From Cyanomargarita calcarea GSE-NOS-MK-12-04C (GTDB lineage: Bacteria > Cyanobacteriota > Cyanobacteriia > Cyanobacteriales > Nostocaceae): 64,000 bases of DNA. Both the position numbers and the translations under genes were made by a program. Location of the stretch: positions 44,095 to 108,094 of the forward strand of contig JAHHGZ010000030.1 in assembly GCA_019359595.1 (NCBI GenBank), written 5' to 3'. The notes under the pieces were generated by a model. It was not told the DNA's origin and ran no database searches. It saw only the letters and a program-made list of their open reading frames with translations. Shown piece after piece: positions 49,547 to 56,054 of the stretch. Within the stretch, counting starts at the first letter, position 1; each line of letters opens with the position of its first letter.

Positions 49547-49619
49547 GGGGGTTTAGCTCAGTTGGTAGAGCGCCTGCTTTGCAAGCAGGATGTCAGCGGT
49601 TCGAGTCCGCTAACCTCCA
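49547..49619 (+). tRNA. tRNA-Ala(UGC)
   Basis: A full 73-nt cloverleaf: acceptor GGGGGTT/AACCTCC, D-arm GCTC/GAGC, anticodon stem CCTGC/GCAGG with anticodon TGC, T-arm AGCGG-TTCGAGT-CCGCT and discriminator A. CCA is not encoded. Its 3' end borders the integrase region and is the probable attachment site. Confidence 0.96.
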
Positions 49620-49626
49620 TACACAG

Positions 49627-49656
49627 AACCCGCCCAAACTATAAGTTTGGCGGGTT
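49627..49656 (+). terminator. Rho-independent terminator after tRNA-Ala
   Basis: AACCCGCC-C-AAACT and AGTTTGGCGGGTT form a 13-bp stem with one bulge, followed by TTAT. It should end the tRNA transcript. Confidence 0.7.
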
Positions 49657-49688
49657 TTATATTTGGAACCCAAAATAAAACCTTTGAT

Positions 49689-49720
49689 AATCACTGAAAA
49701 TCACTGATAATTACTGAATA
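49689..49720 (+). promoter_or_regulatory. Three direct repeats before the integrase
   Basis: AATCACTGAA, AATCACTGAT and AATTACTGAA follow one another 23 nt before the integrase start. Their place beside the tRNA suggests arm-type integrase or excisionase binding sites; this is inferred from position only. Confidence 0.4.
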
Positions 49721-49742
49721 AGTTTAGCTCAGATTTAGCGCA

Positions 49743-50876
49743 TTGAAACTGACAATCAACGCCATTAACGAGCGTCTCAAAACAGCAAAGGTTGGCGTAA
49801 AAGTTGAGCAACGTGGCGACAGGCTAACGCTACGGGCTACGCTACCGCCGAAACCGGGAAGTGCGAAAACCAAGCCACACCAGCAGTATTTATCCCTCAA
49901 AATATATGCCAATCCAGCGGGACTAAGGCAGGCTGAAGCTGAAGCGAAAGTGGTAGGAGGGTTGTTAGCGTGCGGTCGATTTGATTGGGGCAAATACTTG
50001 GACGAGGAAACTTCCCCCGGTGCGAGGAAGAAATTTCCCAATTGTGCAGAACTTGTGGAGAAATTCAAAGCCGAGTATTTCTCTCAAAGGGGTGACACTC
50101 CACAAACACAACTCACCTGGAAGAATGATTACGAATCAGCTTTTAAGCGCCTAGACGGCGATGGCGAATGTACATCTGAAGCGCTGATTGCTGCTGCTAC
50201 TTCAACAGTTGCCAATACCCGCACGCGGAAGCGAAATGTCGAGAAGTTGCAGGCATTGGCTAAGTTTGCGGGCGTTGAAGTTGACCTCGCGCCATATAAG
50301 GGTAATTATGGCTTATTCAGCCTAAAGACGCGAAATATCCCCTCTGATACAGAAATTGAGATAACGCTCAAGCAACTCGCTTTCAACCCCGCATGGCAGT
50401 GGGTGTTTGGGGTGATGGCCTGCTACGGACTCCGGGATCACGAAGTATTTTTCTGTGAAGTTTCCCCTATTCCTCCACACACTTGTCGAATTATTGAGGG
50501 GAAAACAGGTGGGCGGATTTGCTACCCACTACACCCGCACTGGGCTACAGAATGGAAGCTTTGGACAAGTGAAAAACCTGCCTGTACAGGGAAAACCTAC
50601 CGAGATTACGGGCAGCGGGTAGGACAGCACTTCCACCGACACAAACTACCCTTCACCCCTTACGATTTACGCCACGCCTACGCAATTAGGGGCAGTATCC
50701 AATACAAAATCCCAGTAGTGGCAATGGCGGCGTGGATGGGCCACAAGCCAAGCGTACACTGGGATACTTACAATAGATGGATTAAGAGTGCAGAACACGA
50801 GCGGGTGTTCCTGGAGGCAATGCCACCAATTCATGCGGCAATTGGATCATCAACATATCCCACTCAGACTTTGTAA
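49743..50876 (+). CDS. Tyrosine recombinase/phage integrase
   Basis: A 377-aa integrase. The catalytic domain shows box I Arg in CYGLRDHEVF, box II in FTPYDLRHAYAIRG, the His/Trp position in AAWMGHKPSVHW and nucleophile Tyr in WDTYNRWIK. The N-terminal half (LTLRATLPPKPGSAKT..., QQYLSLKIYANPAGLRQAE) is of the arm-binding type. The start is TTG 49743. It abuts tRNA-Ala, the likely attachment site. The C-terminus overlaps the convergent SWIM gene by 95 bp. Confidence 0.92.
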   Translation: MKLTINAINERLKTAKVGVKVEQRGDRLTLRATLPPKPGSAKTKPHQQYLSLKIYANPAGLRQAEAEAKVVGGLLACGRFDWGKYLDEETSPGARKKFPNCAELVEKFKAEYFSQRGDTPQTQLTWKNDYESAFKRLDGDGECTSEALIAAATSTVANTRTRKRNVEKLQALAKFAGVEVDLAPYKGNYGLFSLKTRNIPSDTEIEITLKQLAFNPAWQWVFGVMACYGLRDHEVFFCEVSPIPPHTCRIIEGKTGGRICYPLHPHWATEWKLWTSEKPACTGKTYRDYGQRVGQHFHRHKLPFTPYDLRHAYAIRGSIQYKIPVVAMAAWMGHKPSVHWDTYNRWIKSAEHERVFLEAMPPIHAAIGSSTYPTQTL

Positions 50877-51624
50877 GTTCATCAAATGGTTTATCAAGCA
50901 AGTCGCTGATGTTGCCACAACTCGGATTCTCAGGAACAACATGAACATCAATGGTTGCTGTAATGGAAGCTTCCAAGTTTTGCCGCTGAATAAAATTCTC
51001 CACTGCAATTTGGTGTTTGCATTTGACCCCTCGGTAGTGACAATCTGGACACTCGCAGCGCTCATGGGGGTCACTGAGTTTAGGACGCACCACATAATAG
51101 TGGTCATTTTCGCAGTTGTGAACTACAAACTCCGAGCCGTGTTGCTCAAGTACGTCAATCGAAGAAGCTCTCTGGGCAAGAGTTACAGCCATTACCAGCA
51201 CGTCGTAACTTTCCGGATTGGGTAGGGTTCCATCTGCGTACTGTGCTTTCACCCAATCAGTCACTTCGGAATAAAGAGTGGACCGATAAACTTCCATCCC
51301 TGAAACTGAAACAAACCAAGATTGAACTTCGTTAAAAGCATCGTGAGAAATTTCAGCAACCACCTTACCGTTTACCGTTGCCTCAAAGTTGTAAAAACCG
51401 TCAATGTCAATGAAGTTAATTTCTGTCTCTGAGGGTTGAGAATTGTGAGTTAGAGGTTGTGACTCAATTTCTTCCGTTTGGATTTTTTGAGGCTGATTGT
51501 TAAGTATTGCTTCCACGCAATCTGCTGATTTTGGATAGCACTTTAGTCCGTGCTGCTTGCAGATTGCCCACAGTTGGGTGCGGTTGAAAGATTGTAGTTG
51601 TTCTGCTGTATATTGTGTAATCAT
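50782..51624 (-). CDS. SWIM zinc-finger protein with SAP-like start
   Basis: A 280-aa protein. Residues 1-40 (TAEQLQSFNRTQLWAICKQH) resemble a SAP-type DNA-binding helix pair. A SWIM zinc finger lies near residue 210 (CECPDCHYRGVKCKH, the CxC...CxH pattern). The start is ATG 51624; upstream in-frame residues lack coding character. SWIM proteins bind DNA or proteins; in phage-like elements the role is unknown. It is transcribed away from the RHH modules and overlaps the 3' end of the integrase gene. Confidence 0.72.
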   Translation of the reverse strand: MITQYTAEQLQSFNRTQLWAICKQHGLKCYPKSADCVEAILNNQPQKIQTEEIESQPLTHNSQPSETEINFIDIDGFYNFEATVNGKVVAEISHDAFNEVQSWFVSVSGMEVYRSTLYSEVTDWVKAQYADGTLPNPESYDVLVMAVTLAQRASSIDVLEQHGSEFVVHNCENDHYYVVRPKLSDPHERCECPDCHYRGVKCKHQIAVENFIQRQNLEASITATIDVHVVPENPSCGNISDLLDKPFDELTKSEWDMLMIQLPHELVALPPGTPARVLHS

Positions 51625-51713
51625 GGTTCTTAGGATTCCTTCGTATGGGATTTTAAAAGGCGATCGCGAACTTTGAACGAGGGCGATCGTCTTTTGTTTT
51701 GATATCCCCAGTA

Positions 51714-51831
51714 TAGGCAAAGGGATATGATGTGTCAAGTTTTTGTACAGGTAAAATACAGGCATATTTTATGTAAGCCGCTTCACTTATAGGCAAAGCC
51801 TAGTTAAGGAACTAGAATTAGGTATAGGCTA
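51714..51831. promoter_or_regulatory. Motif set A upstream of RHH-A (TAGGCTA family)
   Basis: TAGGC at 51714, the palindrome TAGGC-AAA-GCCTA at 51790-51802 and TATAGGCTA at 51823-51831 precede RHH-A. The same motif recurs after the gene (52249-52324) but not around RHH-B or RHH-C. Likely operator or partition sites of RHH-A. Confidence 0.6.
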
Positions 51832-51858
51832 AGAAAAATCCTGAAAAGTGAGGTAAAT

Positions 51859-52110
51859 ATGCCAAGAAATATGGGGGAAGGGGAAACCCAAATGAATTTT
51901 CGAGTCCCAGAAGACAAAAAAGATGCATTCATAAAAAAAGCGAAGGAGAATGGCACATCTGCCAGTCGTCTACTGCTGGAATTTATCGATAGCTATCTAG
52001 GGATTTCGCTCAAAAAAGATGATGATATTGAAAACATCAGAAAAAAAGTGGCTGAACTAGAAGACTTTAGAGAACGTACTGAAAAAATACTGGGGGAATT
52101 AGCCGCCTGA
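51859..52110 (+). CDS. Ribbon-helix-helix protein RHH-A
   Basis: An 83-aa RHH (CopG/MetJ/Arc-type) protein: beta strand ETQMNFRVPEDKKDAFIKKA, then NGTSASRLLLEFIDSYLG helices and a charged coiled-coil tail (RKKVAELEDFRERTEKI). RHH dimers bind DNA by the paired strand. A GAGGT Shine-Dalgarno precedes ATG 51859. After the stop TGA the -1 frame continues as LRSASQQLRQSQEIIRQSLK to a TAG at 52191, parallel to the extensions of RHH-B and RHH-C. Regulates its own module by inference. Confidence 0.75.
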   Translation: MPRNMGEGETQMNFRVPEDKKDAFIKKAKENGTSASRLLLEFIDSYLGISLKKDDDIENIRKKVAELEDFRERTEKILGELAA

Positions 52111-52178
52111 GAAGCGCTAGCCAACAACTCAGGCAGTCGCAAGAAATTATTCGCCAATCCTTAAAGCCCCCAAAAAAG

Positions 52179-52205
52179 ACCCCTAAGCAATAGCTCAGGG
52201 GTTTT
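52179..52205 (+). terminator. Terminator of module A RHH gene
   Basis: ACCCCTAAGC-AATA-GCTCAGGGGT forms a stem with one internal mismatch, followed by TTTT. It ends the RHH-A transcript, just at the -1 stop codon. Confidence 0.7.
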
Positions 52206-52248
52206 GCAGTTATTGGTACTTTTGTGTGGCGAAGGGGTTGCATGGTCA

Positions 52249-52324
52249 TAGGCTAGTGTGCTGGACTAGCCTATAAAAATTATAGGCTAATAATTGACTT
52301 TGTGATTTCCTTTGTGTAGGCTAA
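52249..52324. promoter_or_regulatory. Motif set A downstream of RHH-A
   Basis: Four TAGGCTA-type sites: TAGGCTAG 52249-52256, CTAGCCTA (inverted) 52266-52273, TAGGCTAA 52283-52290 and TAGGCTAA 52317-52324. They match the sites upstream of RHH-A. Confidence 0.6.
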
Positions 52325-52390
52325 TAACTAGCGAATCGCATTTTGGTCACAACACAAACTGCGATGCCCTTGGCGACATAAAGTATCGCC

Positions 52391-52557
52391 TCCACCACAA
52401 CAAACGTAGCCGTCGGGACAAGTAGCCGATATCGTTAAGCCCTAGAGGGAGCCGTGAAGCCTACGAGTGTAGCGGTGAGAATAGATATTTTACACACCTC
52501 AAACAAACGTGGTCATTGAAAAATTTTTCAATGACCACTGATGCTTTTATTTACTCG
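52391..52557. repeat. Shared block R, copy 1
   Basis: A 167-bp sequence starting CCACCACAAC and including GTCGGGACAAGYAGCCGATA and ATCGTTAAGCCCYAGAGGGA, then a 30-bp perfect palindrome (arms GTGGTCATTGAAAAA) at 52509-52538. Copies 2 and 3 lie at 53805-53971 and 55276-55442 and are nearly identical. The palindrome sits right after the stop codons of the minus-strand genes and suits a bidirectional terminator. Confidence 0.85.
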
Positions 52558-52871
52558 CGTTCACCGCGTTCGAGATGGTCGAGGATGCGACGATTTTCGG
52601 TTTGCAGTCCGCGAATCTCGGACTGCATTTCCCGCGTGTCGGCTCGTATTTCTCTAATCTCTTGTATGACAGCTTCAAAGTTTTGTTGATGCTGGGCAAC
52701 GATTCCCGCGATGGAAGTGACAGAAGTCATCAGCACGTTAGCAGCATCCGTTAATTGGGCTGTTGTTTGTCGCAATTCCGCGTTGACAACAACCTGGTTA
52801 TCAAGTTGCTGTGACACGCGCTCTAAAGTTGCTTCAATCCGGTCTAATCGGTCGGGTTGACTGTTTGTCAT
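52551..52871 (-). CDS. Coiled-coil protein of module A
   Basis: A 106-aa protein of almost continuous heptad repeats (LDRIEATLERVSQQLDNQVV, AVIQEIREIRADTREMQSE). It is of a type common in cyanobacteria and their mobile elements, with no named domain. It replaces the small gene pair found at this place in modules B and C. Reads convergently toward RHH-A. No membrane helix or signal peptide. Confidence 0.65.
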   Translation of the reverse strand: MTNSQPDRLDRIEATLERVSQQLDNQVVVNAELRQTTAQLTDAANVLMTSVTSIAGIVAQHQQNFEAVIQEIREIRADTREMQSEIRGLQTENRRILDHLERGERE

Positions 52872-53081
52872 AATGGTTTTACCTTGGTAATTTTATTATC
52901 ACAACCACGAGGGCTGTAGAGAGGATAAAAACGCGAAATTGCCGTCTAGCCTACAGCTACCACGCTGCTCACCTGTCCGCCGTAGCGTACATTCTCTAGC
53001 TTGTCGAGCCAGCTTTCTGGTCAAACCGTTTTTATCCTCTGTGCAACCGTCTGGTTGTTATTCAGTTTTCTTGGTTCAGGT

Positions 53082-53111
53082 GGGCTTTTTGTTTGGCTTG
53101 AATCTAATGTA
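53082..53111 (+). repeat. Shared exit sequence T, copy 1
   Basis: GGGCTTTTTGTTTGGCTTGA-ATCTAATGTA marks the end of module A. It recurs at 54672-54701 and, shortened, at 55925-55946. It looks like the junction at which modules were joined. Confidence 0.8.
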
Positions 53112-53116
53112 TTTCA

Positions 53117-53215
53117 ATTGCGTCGCATTGTCAAGATATTGCGTCGCATTTTCTCTCCTGCATCCCTTGCATATTGGGGAAAGACTATAATTTAGGTAAA
53201 ATAATGCAACGCATT
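53117..53215. promoter_or_regulatory. Motif set B upstream of RHH-B (TGCGTCGCA family)
   Basis: ATTGCGTCGCATT at 53117-53129 and 53138-53150, and the variant AATGCAACGCATT at 53203-53215, which lies just before the Shine-Dalgarno. A related palindrome follows the gene (53591-53612). Overlap with the translation start suits autoregulation. Confidence 0.65.
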
Positions 53216-53226
53216 ACAGGAGAGAA

Positions 53227-53475
53227 ATGGGACTTGACGCTCAGATAAACTTCCGCACATCGTCGGAAACTAAAAATAAAATAGTAGAGCTTGCACAGCT
53301 ACGAGGGCTTAAACCCTCGCAGATGTTGAACGAGATAGTAGAGTTTTTCTTGGACAGCATGGAAACTAAAGACTCAAACACAATCGACCTCAATAGCCTT
53401 TATGAAATCGTTAATTTACAGGCCAAGAAGCTAGAAGCGCATGAGCAGCAAATAGCGTCGCTAGCAAAAAAATAA
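53227..53475 (+). CDS. Ribbon-helix-helix protein RHH-B
   Basis: An 82-aa RHH protein (DAQINFRTSSETKNKIVELA, RGLKPSQMLNEIVEFFLDSM) with a helical tail. CAGGAGAG precedes ATG 53227. The gene ends GCA AAA AAA TAA. The heptamer A-AAA-AAA at 53466-53472 is a canonical -1 slippery site. A -1 slip would read on as ITSLRAENESLRLQRDRILK to TGA 53574-53576, adding 34 residues of coiled coil (116 aa in all). DNA binding and autoregulation are inferred from family and motif context. Confidence 0.75.
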   Translation: MGLDAQINFRTSSETKNKIVELAQLRGLKPSQMLNEIVEFFLDSMETKDSNTIDLNSLYEIVNLQAKKLEAHEQQIASLAKK

Positions 53476-53576
53476 CTAGCCTGAGAGCCGAAAACGAATC
53501 TCTCAGGCTACAACGCGATCGCATTCTAAAAATGCTCAAAGAAGACCCGCCCTCGTCACAAGACAGGGCGGGTTGA
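53476..53576 (+). other. -1 frame extension of RHH-B
   Basis: An open frame in -1 relative to RHH-B, entered at the A7 run and ending in the terminator. It encodes LRAENE-x-LR-x-Q-x-D-x-ILK-x-LKE, a pattern shared with the equivalent extension of RHH-C (55041-55132). No start codon of its own fits. Confidence 0.6.
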
Positions 53577-53582
53577 TTTTTA
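53545..53582 (+). terminator. Terminator of module B RHH gene
   Basis: ACCCGCCCT and AGGGCGGGT form a 9-bp stem, followed by TGATTTTT. The stem also encodes the conserved end DPPSSQDRAG of the -1 frame. Confidence 0.8.
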
Positions 53583-53590
53583 TTAGGGTT

Positions 53591-53612
53591 AAGCGTTGCA
53601 ATTGCGACGCTT
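53591..53612. promoter_or_regulatory. Motif set B downstream of RHH-B
   Basis: AAGCGTTGCAATTGCGACGC (53591-53610) plus TT forms a nearly perfect palindrome with one mismatch. It contains TGCGACGC and GCGTTGCA, the same sites as upstream of RHH-B in reverse. Confidence 0.6.
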
Positions 53613-53653
53613 TGTATTACAATATCATTTAAGGCGAAACGAAAGTTAGCCAA

Positions 53654-53708
53654 AAACCATTCGGACAGATGTTGGCGCATGGGAAGTCGGCATCTGTCCG
53701 AATGGTTT
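53654..53708. repeat. 18-bp-arm inverted repeat in module B
   Basis: AAACCATTCGGACAGATG (53654-53671) and its exact complement (53691-53708) flank 19 nt. Found only in module B. It may form a cruciform or mark an inserted piece. Confidence 0.65.
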
Positions 53709-53757
53709 TACACCCAAAAGCGAACTGACTCCTAGGAGCACGCTTTGAAGCAGCCCA

Positions 53758-53790
53758 ATGTTCGGACTTGGAAAACCAGACTCCGAACAT
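53758..53790. repeat. ATGTTCGGA hairpin, shared by modules B and C
   Basis: ATGTTCGGA and TCCGAACAT (9-bp arms) enclose CTTGGAAAACCAGAC. The same sequence is at about 55229-55261 in module C and precedes block R in both. It is absent in module A. Confidence 0.6.
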
Positions 53791-53804
53791 TACCCGAATT
53801 GATT

Positions 53805-53971
53805 CCCACCACAACCTACCAGCCGTCGGGACAAGCAGCCGATATCGTTAAGCCCTAGAGGGAGCCGTGAAGCCTACGAGTGTAGCGGTGAGAATAGATA
53901 TTTTACACACCTCAAACAAACGTGGTCATTGAAAAATTTTTCAATGACCACGGATGCTTTTATTTACTCGG
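53805..53971. repeat. Shared block R, copy 2
   Basis: Nearly identical to 52391-52557 and 55276-55442, with the 30-bp perfect palindrome at 53922-53951. Homology to copy 3 continues left to about 53755. Confidence 0.85.
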
Positions 53972-53991
53972 AAACTGAAAAACAAAGTGTG

Positions 53992-54198
53992 TTAACTTTG
54001 GTGCATTTTTTCCAAAATTTCCAGCCCTTTGTCTATCTTGGGTTGGCTAATAAGCAGCCTGCATTTACGACCGGCTTCGACAGCTTGGCGCATAAAATTG
54101 TGTCCCTCTCTGTACTTACCTTGACCAATAAGCTCATTGGCTTGCTTACTTAAATCCCTAGCTTGCCGTGACAATGTTTTTATCTCAGTTCTATCCAT
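53992..54198 (-). CDS. Small helical protein B1 of module B
   Basis: A 68-aa protein (TLSRQARDLSKQANELIGQG..., EGHNFMRQAVEAGRKCRLLI) homologous to the 60-aa protein at 55446-55628: both share LSKQA...S/Q-QG...GHN(F/L)M(R/K)QA.EAG(R/K)(K/R)CR(L/V)L. Its start overlaps the end of the upstream gene by 8 nt, suggesting translational coupling. No known domain; a TPR-like or coiled helix pair is possible. Conserved co-occurrence in two modules suggests a real function. Confidence 0.6.
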   Translation of the reverse strand: MDRTEIKTLSRQARDLSKQANELIGQGKYREGHNFMRQAVEAGRKCRLLISQPKIDKGLEILEKMHQS

Positions 54199-54397
54199 TT
54201 TCCTGCTCCGAAATTACAGAACTTATCGCTTCCGCTCGCTCGAATACTTTTTCGGCTTGCGCTTCAAGTAAACCAGCGTCGGCATCTTCTCCATTTTCTA
54301 TCGCTTTATCAGATGCAAGGTACAAATCTTCGACTATTTTCTGAAGATTTACATACGCTTCGAGTAATGCGTTTTTCGTAGTTTGATTCATCGGCAC
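54191..54397 (-). CDS. Small helical protein B2 of module B
   Basis: A 68-aa protein (NALLEAYVNLQKIVEDLYLA, LLEAQAEKVFERAEAI) homologous to 55609-55830 (LLEAYDQLQATAAFLYEA..., LLEAMADKIFEEAENI). It is the first gene of a two-gene minus-strand unit. No known domain. Shared position and sequence in two modules argue against a chance ORF. Confidence 0.6.
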   Translation of the reverse strand: MPMNQTTKNALLEAYVNLQKIVEDLYLASDKAIENGEDADAGLLEAQAEKVFERAEAISSVISEQENG

Positions 54398-54457
54398 TCC
54401 TGATTAATTAACACCTATGTTTACTCTGGGACTAGCTACTGCCAGCAAGTGATGGGT
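54394..54457. repeat. Shared block E, copy 1
   Basis: GCACTCCTGATTAATTAACA-CCTATGTTTACTCTGGGACT and on to AGCAAGTGATGGG. It lies upstream of the minus-strand gene pair and recurs at 55826-55889, so it probably carries their promoter. Confidence 0.75.
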
Positions 54458-54725
54458 TTTTGTTTGGGTTTAGTAACCCAATGAATGCTTGGGGAATCGC
54501 ACCCCATGAACCGCTACCGGACATTCTCGCTTTTCCTGTGTTGTAAAGCGTAACTTCTACGTTCGGCTTGGCTAGGTTTTCACTAACCGCTATCTCCGAA
54601 AGAACCCCGCGATTTTTGTTGCATATGGGGAGTGGCATCCGAATCGTTTTAGGTCGTCTGGACTGCCGACCGGGCTTTTTGTTTGGCTTGAATCTAATGT
54701 ATCCCACCACCATCCCATTTGTCAA
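54432..54725 (-). CDS. Possible small protein in module B
   Basis: A 97-codon minus-strand ORF with a fairly protein-like middle (VEVTLYNTGKARMSGSGSWG). Its first part runs through the shared exit sequence T and its end through block E, so the frame may be partly accidental. Not found in modules A or C. Weak support. Confidence 0.25.
   Translation of the reverse strand: MTNGMVVGYIRFKPNKKPGRQSRRPKTIRMPLPICNKNRGVLSEIAVSENLAKPNVEVTLYNTGKARMSGSGSWGAIPQAFIGLLNPNKNPSLAGSS
54672..54701 (+). repeat. Shared exit sequence T, copy 2
   Basis: Identical to 53082-53111 and directly followed by the motif set of the next RHH gene. Confidence 0.8.
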
Positions 54726-54772
54726 CCCATTTGGGATAACAAGATATTAAGAATGGGTGTACACTTGTTATC
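54714..54772. promoter_or_regulatory. Motif set C upstream of RHH-C (GGGATAACAAG family)
   Basis: CCCATTTG at 54714 and 54727, GGGATAACAAG at 54733-54743 and inverted CTTGTTATC at 54764-54772 lie ahead of RHH-C. The same sequence recurs as a palindrome downstream (55171-55199). Confidence 0.6.
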
Positions 54773-54815
54773 ACTGGGTTTTACCGATATTTTGGAGATA
54801 GTCATAGGAGGCAAT

Positions 54816-55040
54816 ATGGAAGAGACAAGGTTGAACATCAGAATTTCGCCTGACAAAAAAGATGCGCTTCAAGCAAAAGTCAAGCAGGAGGGCAAGACCA
54901 TCACAGAAGTAATAAGCAATCTGATTGACCAGTACTTAGGGGTAAATCCCTTACCAAGTGGGGAAATTGTAGAATTAAAACAAAGACTTGAAAGGCTTGA
55001 AAAGGAGGTACGCGGAAGCATGGGGGAAACCGCAGCCTGA
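54816..55040 (+). CDS. Ribbon-helix-helix protein RHH-C
   Basis: A 74-aa RHH protein (EETRLNIRISPDKKDALQAK, KTITEVISNLIDQYLG) with a helical tail. ATG 54816 is preceded by ATAGGAGGC, a strong Shine-Dalgarno, so the longer frame from 54753 is not used. The gene ends ATG GGG GAA ACC GCA GCC TGA; the -1 frame continues SLRAENETLRQQHDLILKAL to TGA 55130-55132. A G5 run (GGGGG) precedes the stop, as in RHH-A, and could let the ribosome slip. Confidence 0.75.
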   Translation: MEETRLNIRISPDKKDALQAKVKQEGKTITEVISNLIDQYLGVNPLPSGEIVELKQRLERLEKEVRGSMGETAA

Positions 55041-55132
55041 GAGCAGAAAATGAAACTCTCAGGCAACAACATGATTTAATTCTCAAAGCACTAAAGGAAG
55101 GCCCGCCCCAGTCTCACGACAGGGCGGGTTGA
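55041..55132 (+). other. -1 frame extension of RHH-C
   Basis: Open frame in -1 with LRAENETLRQQ, LILKALKEG and PPQSHDRAG. It matches the extension of RHH-B residue for residue in the LRAENE, LR, Q, ILK, LKE and DRAG positions. It has no start codon. Confidence 0.6.
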
Positions 55133-55137
55133 TTTTT
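55101..55137 (+). terminator. Terminator of module C RHH gene
   Basis: GCCCGCCC and the AGGGCGGGT arm form a stem followed by TGATTTTT, as in module B. Confidence 0.78.
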
Positions 55138-55170
55138 ATGTATTCATCGTGATAATAACGTGTTAATGTA

Positions 55171-55199
55171 TGGGATAACAAGGAAGATTTGTTATCCCA
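55171..55199. promoter_or_regulatory. Motif set C downstream of RHH-C
   Basis: TGGGATAACAA and its exact complement TTGTTATCCCA flank 7 nt. This is the same site as at 54733 and 54764. Confidence 0.65.
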
Positions 55200-55275
55200 T
55201 CGTTTTGCTTGCCCAACGCGATCGCCCAATGTTCGGACTTGGAAAACCAGACTCCGAACATTACCCGAATTGATT

Positions 55276-55442
55276 CCCACCACAACCTACCAGCCGTCGG
55301 GACAAGCAGCCGATATCGTTAAGCCCCAGAGGGAGCCGTGAAGCCTACGAGTGTAGCGGTGAGAATAGATATTTTACACACCTCAAACAAACGTGGTCAT
55401 TGAAAAATTTTTCAATGACCACGGATGCTTTTATTTACTCGC
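55276..55442. repeat. Shared block R, copy 3
   Basis: Third copy of the 167-bp block; the perfect palindrome is at 55393-55422. Homology to copy 2 extends left through the ATGTTCGGA hairpin. Confidence 0.85.
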
Positions 55443-55445
55443 GTA

Positions 55446-55628
55446 CTAGGATTGTTGACGAATTATTTCTTTTAAAAGAACTCGGCAGCGCTTCCCGGCT
55501 TCGTTGGCTTGTTTCATTAAGTTATGTCCCTTTTCTCTGTCACCAGCCCTAATTAAATCGACCCCTTGGCGACTATAATCGGCGGCTTGTTTTGATAGCT
55601 CTTTGGCTCTAACTTTCAGGTCTGTCAT
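55446..55628 (-). CDS. Small helical protein C1 (homologue of B1)
   Basis: A 60-aa protein (RAKELSKQAADYSRQGVDLI, EKGHNLMKQANEAGKRCRVL) homologous to 53992-54198. It overlaps the upstream gene C2 by 20 nt. Function unknown; see B1. Confidence 0.6.
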   Translation of the reverse strand: MTDLKVRAKELSKQAADYSRQGVDLIRAGDREKGHNLMKQANEAGKRCRVLLKEIIRQQS

Positions 55629-55830
55629 TGTCCCTCCATTCGGAAACTAATGTATTTATATTCTCCGCTTCTTCAAAGATTTTGTCTGCCATTGCTTCTA
55701 GCAAACTAGCACCCAAATGGTCTTCAGATTCTGCGGCTTCCTGCATTGCCTCGTACAAAAATGCTGCTGTTGCCTGCAATTGGTCGTAGGCTTCTAGCAG
55801 CTTCTGCCTTGTTTTTGGGGTCATCAGCAC
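55609..55830 (-). CDS. Small helical protein C2 (homologue of B2)
   Basis: A 73-aa protein (KLLEAYDQLQATAAFLYEAM, LLEAMADKIFEEAENINTL) homologous to 54191-54397. First gene of the minus-strand pair in module C, preceded by shared block E. Function unknown. Confidence 0.6.
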   Translation of the reverse strand: MLMTPKTRQKLLEAYDQLQATAAFLYEAMQEAAESEDHLGASLLEAMADKIFEEAENINTLVSEWRDNDRPES

Positions 55831-55946
55831 TCCTGATTAATTAACACCTATGTTTACTCTGGGACTGGCTACTGCCAGCAAGTGATGGGTTGTTTGAGAA
55901 TCGAACGTTTTTCTTGGTTTAGTTGGGCTTTTTGTTTGGCTTGAAT
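55826..55946. repeat. Shared block E copy 2 and exit sequence T copy 3
   Basis: Block E (GCACTCCTGATTAATTAACA-CCTATGTTTACTC...) at 55826-55889, then a shortened T (GGGCTTTTTGTTTGGCTTGA-AT, 55925-55946). The homology ends here and the alkB-like reading frame starts soon after, so this is the right edge of the array. Confidence 0.75.
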
Positions 55947-56054
55947 ACACGTTAGCCAGAAGCAGGTAGACTTTTACTGCACTGCCGGAATGGCTTAAAT
56001 TGGCAGCAACATTCAACCAATCGCTTTGGTTTTTCTACACCAAATCCACGCTCT

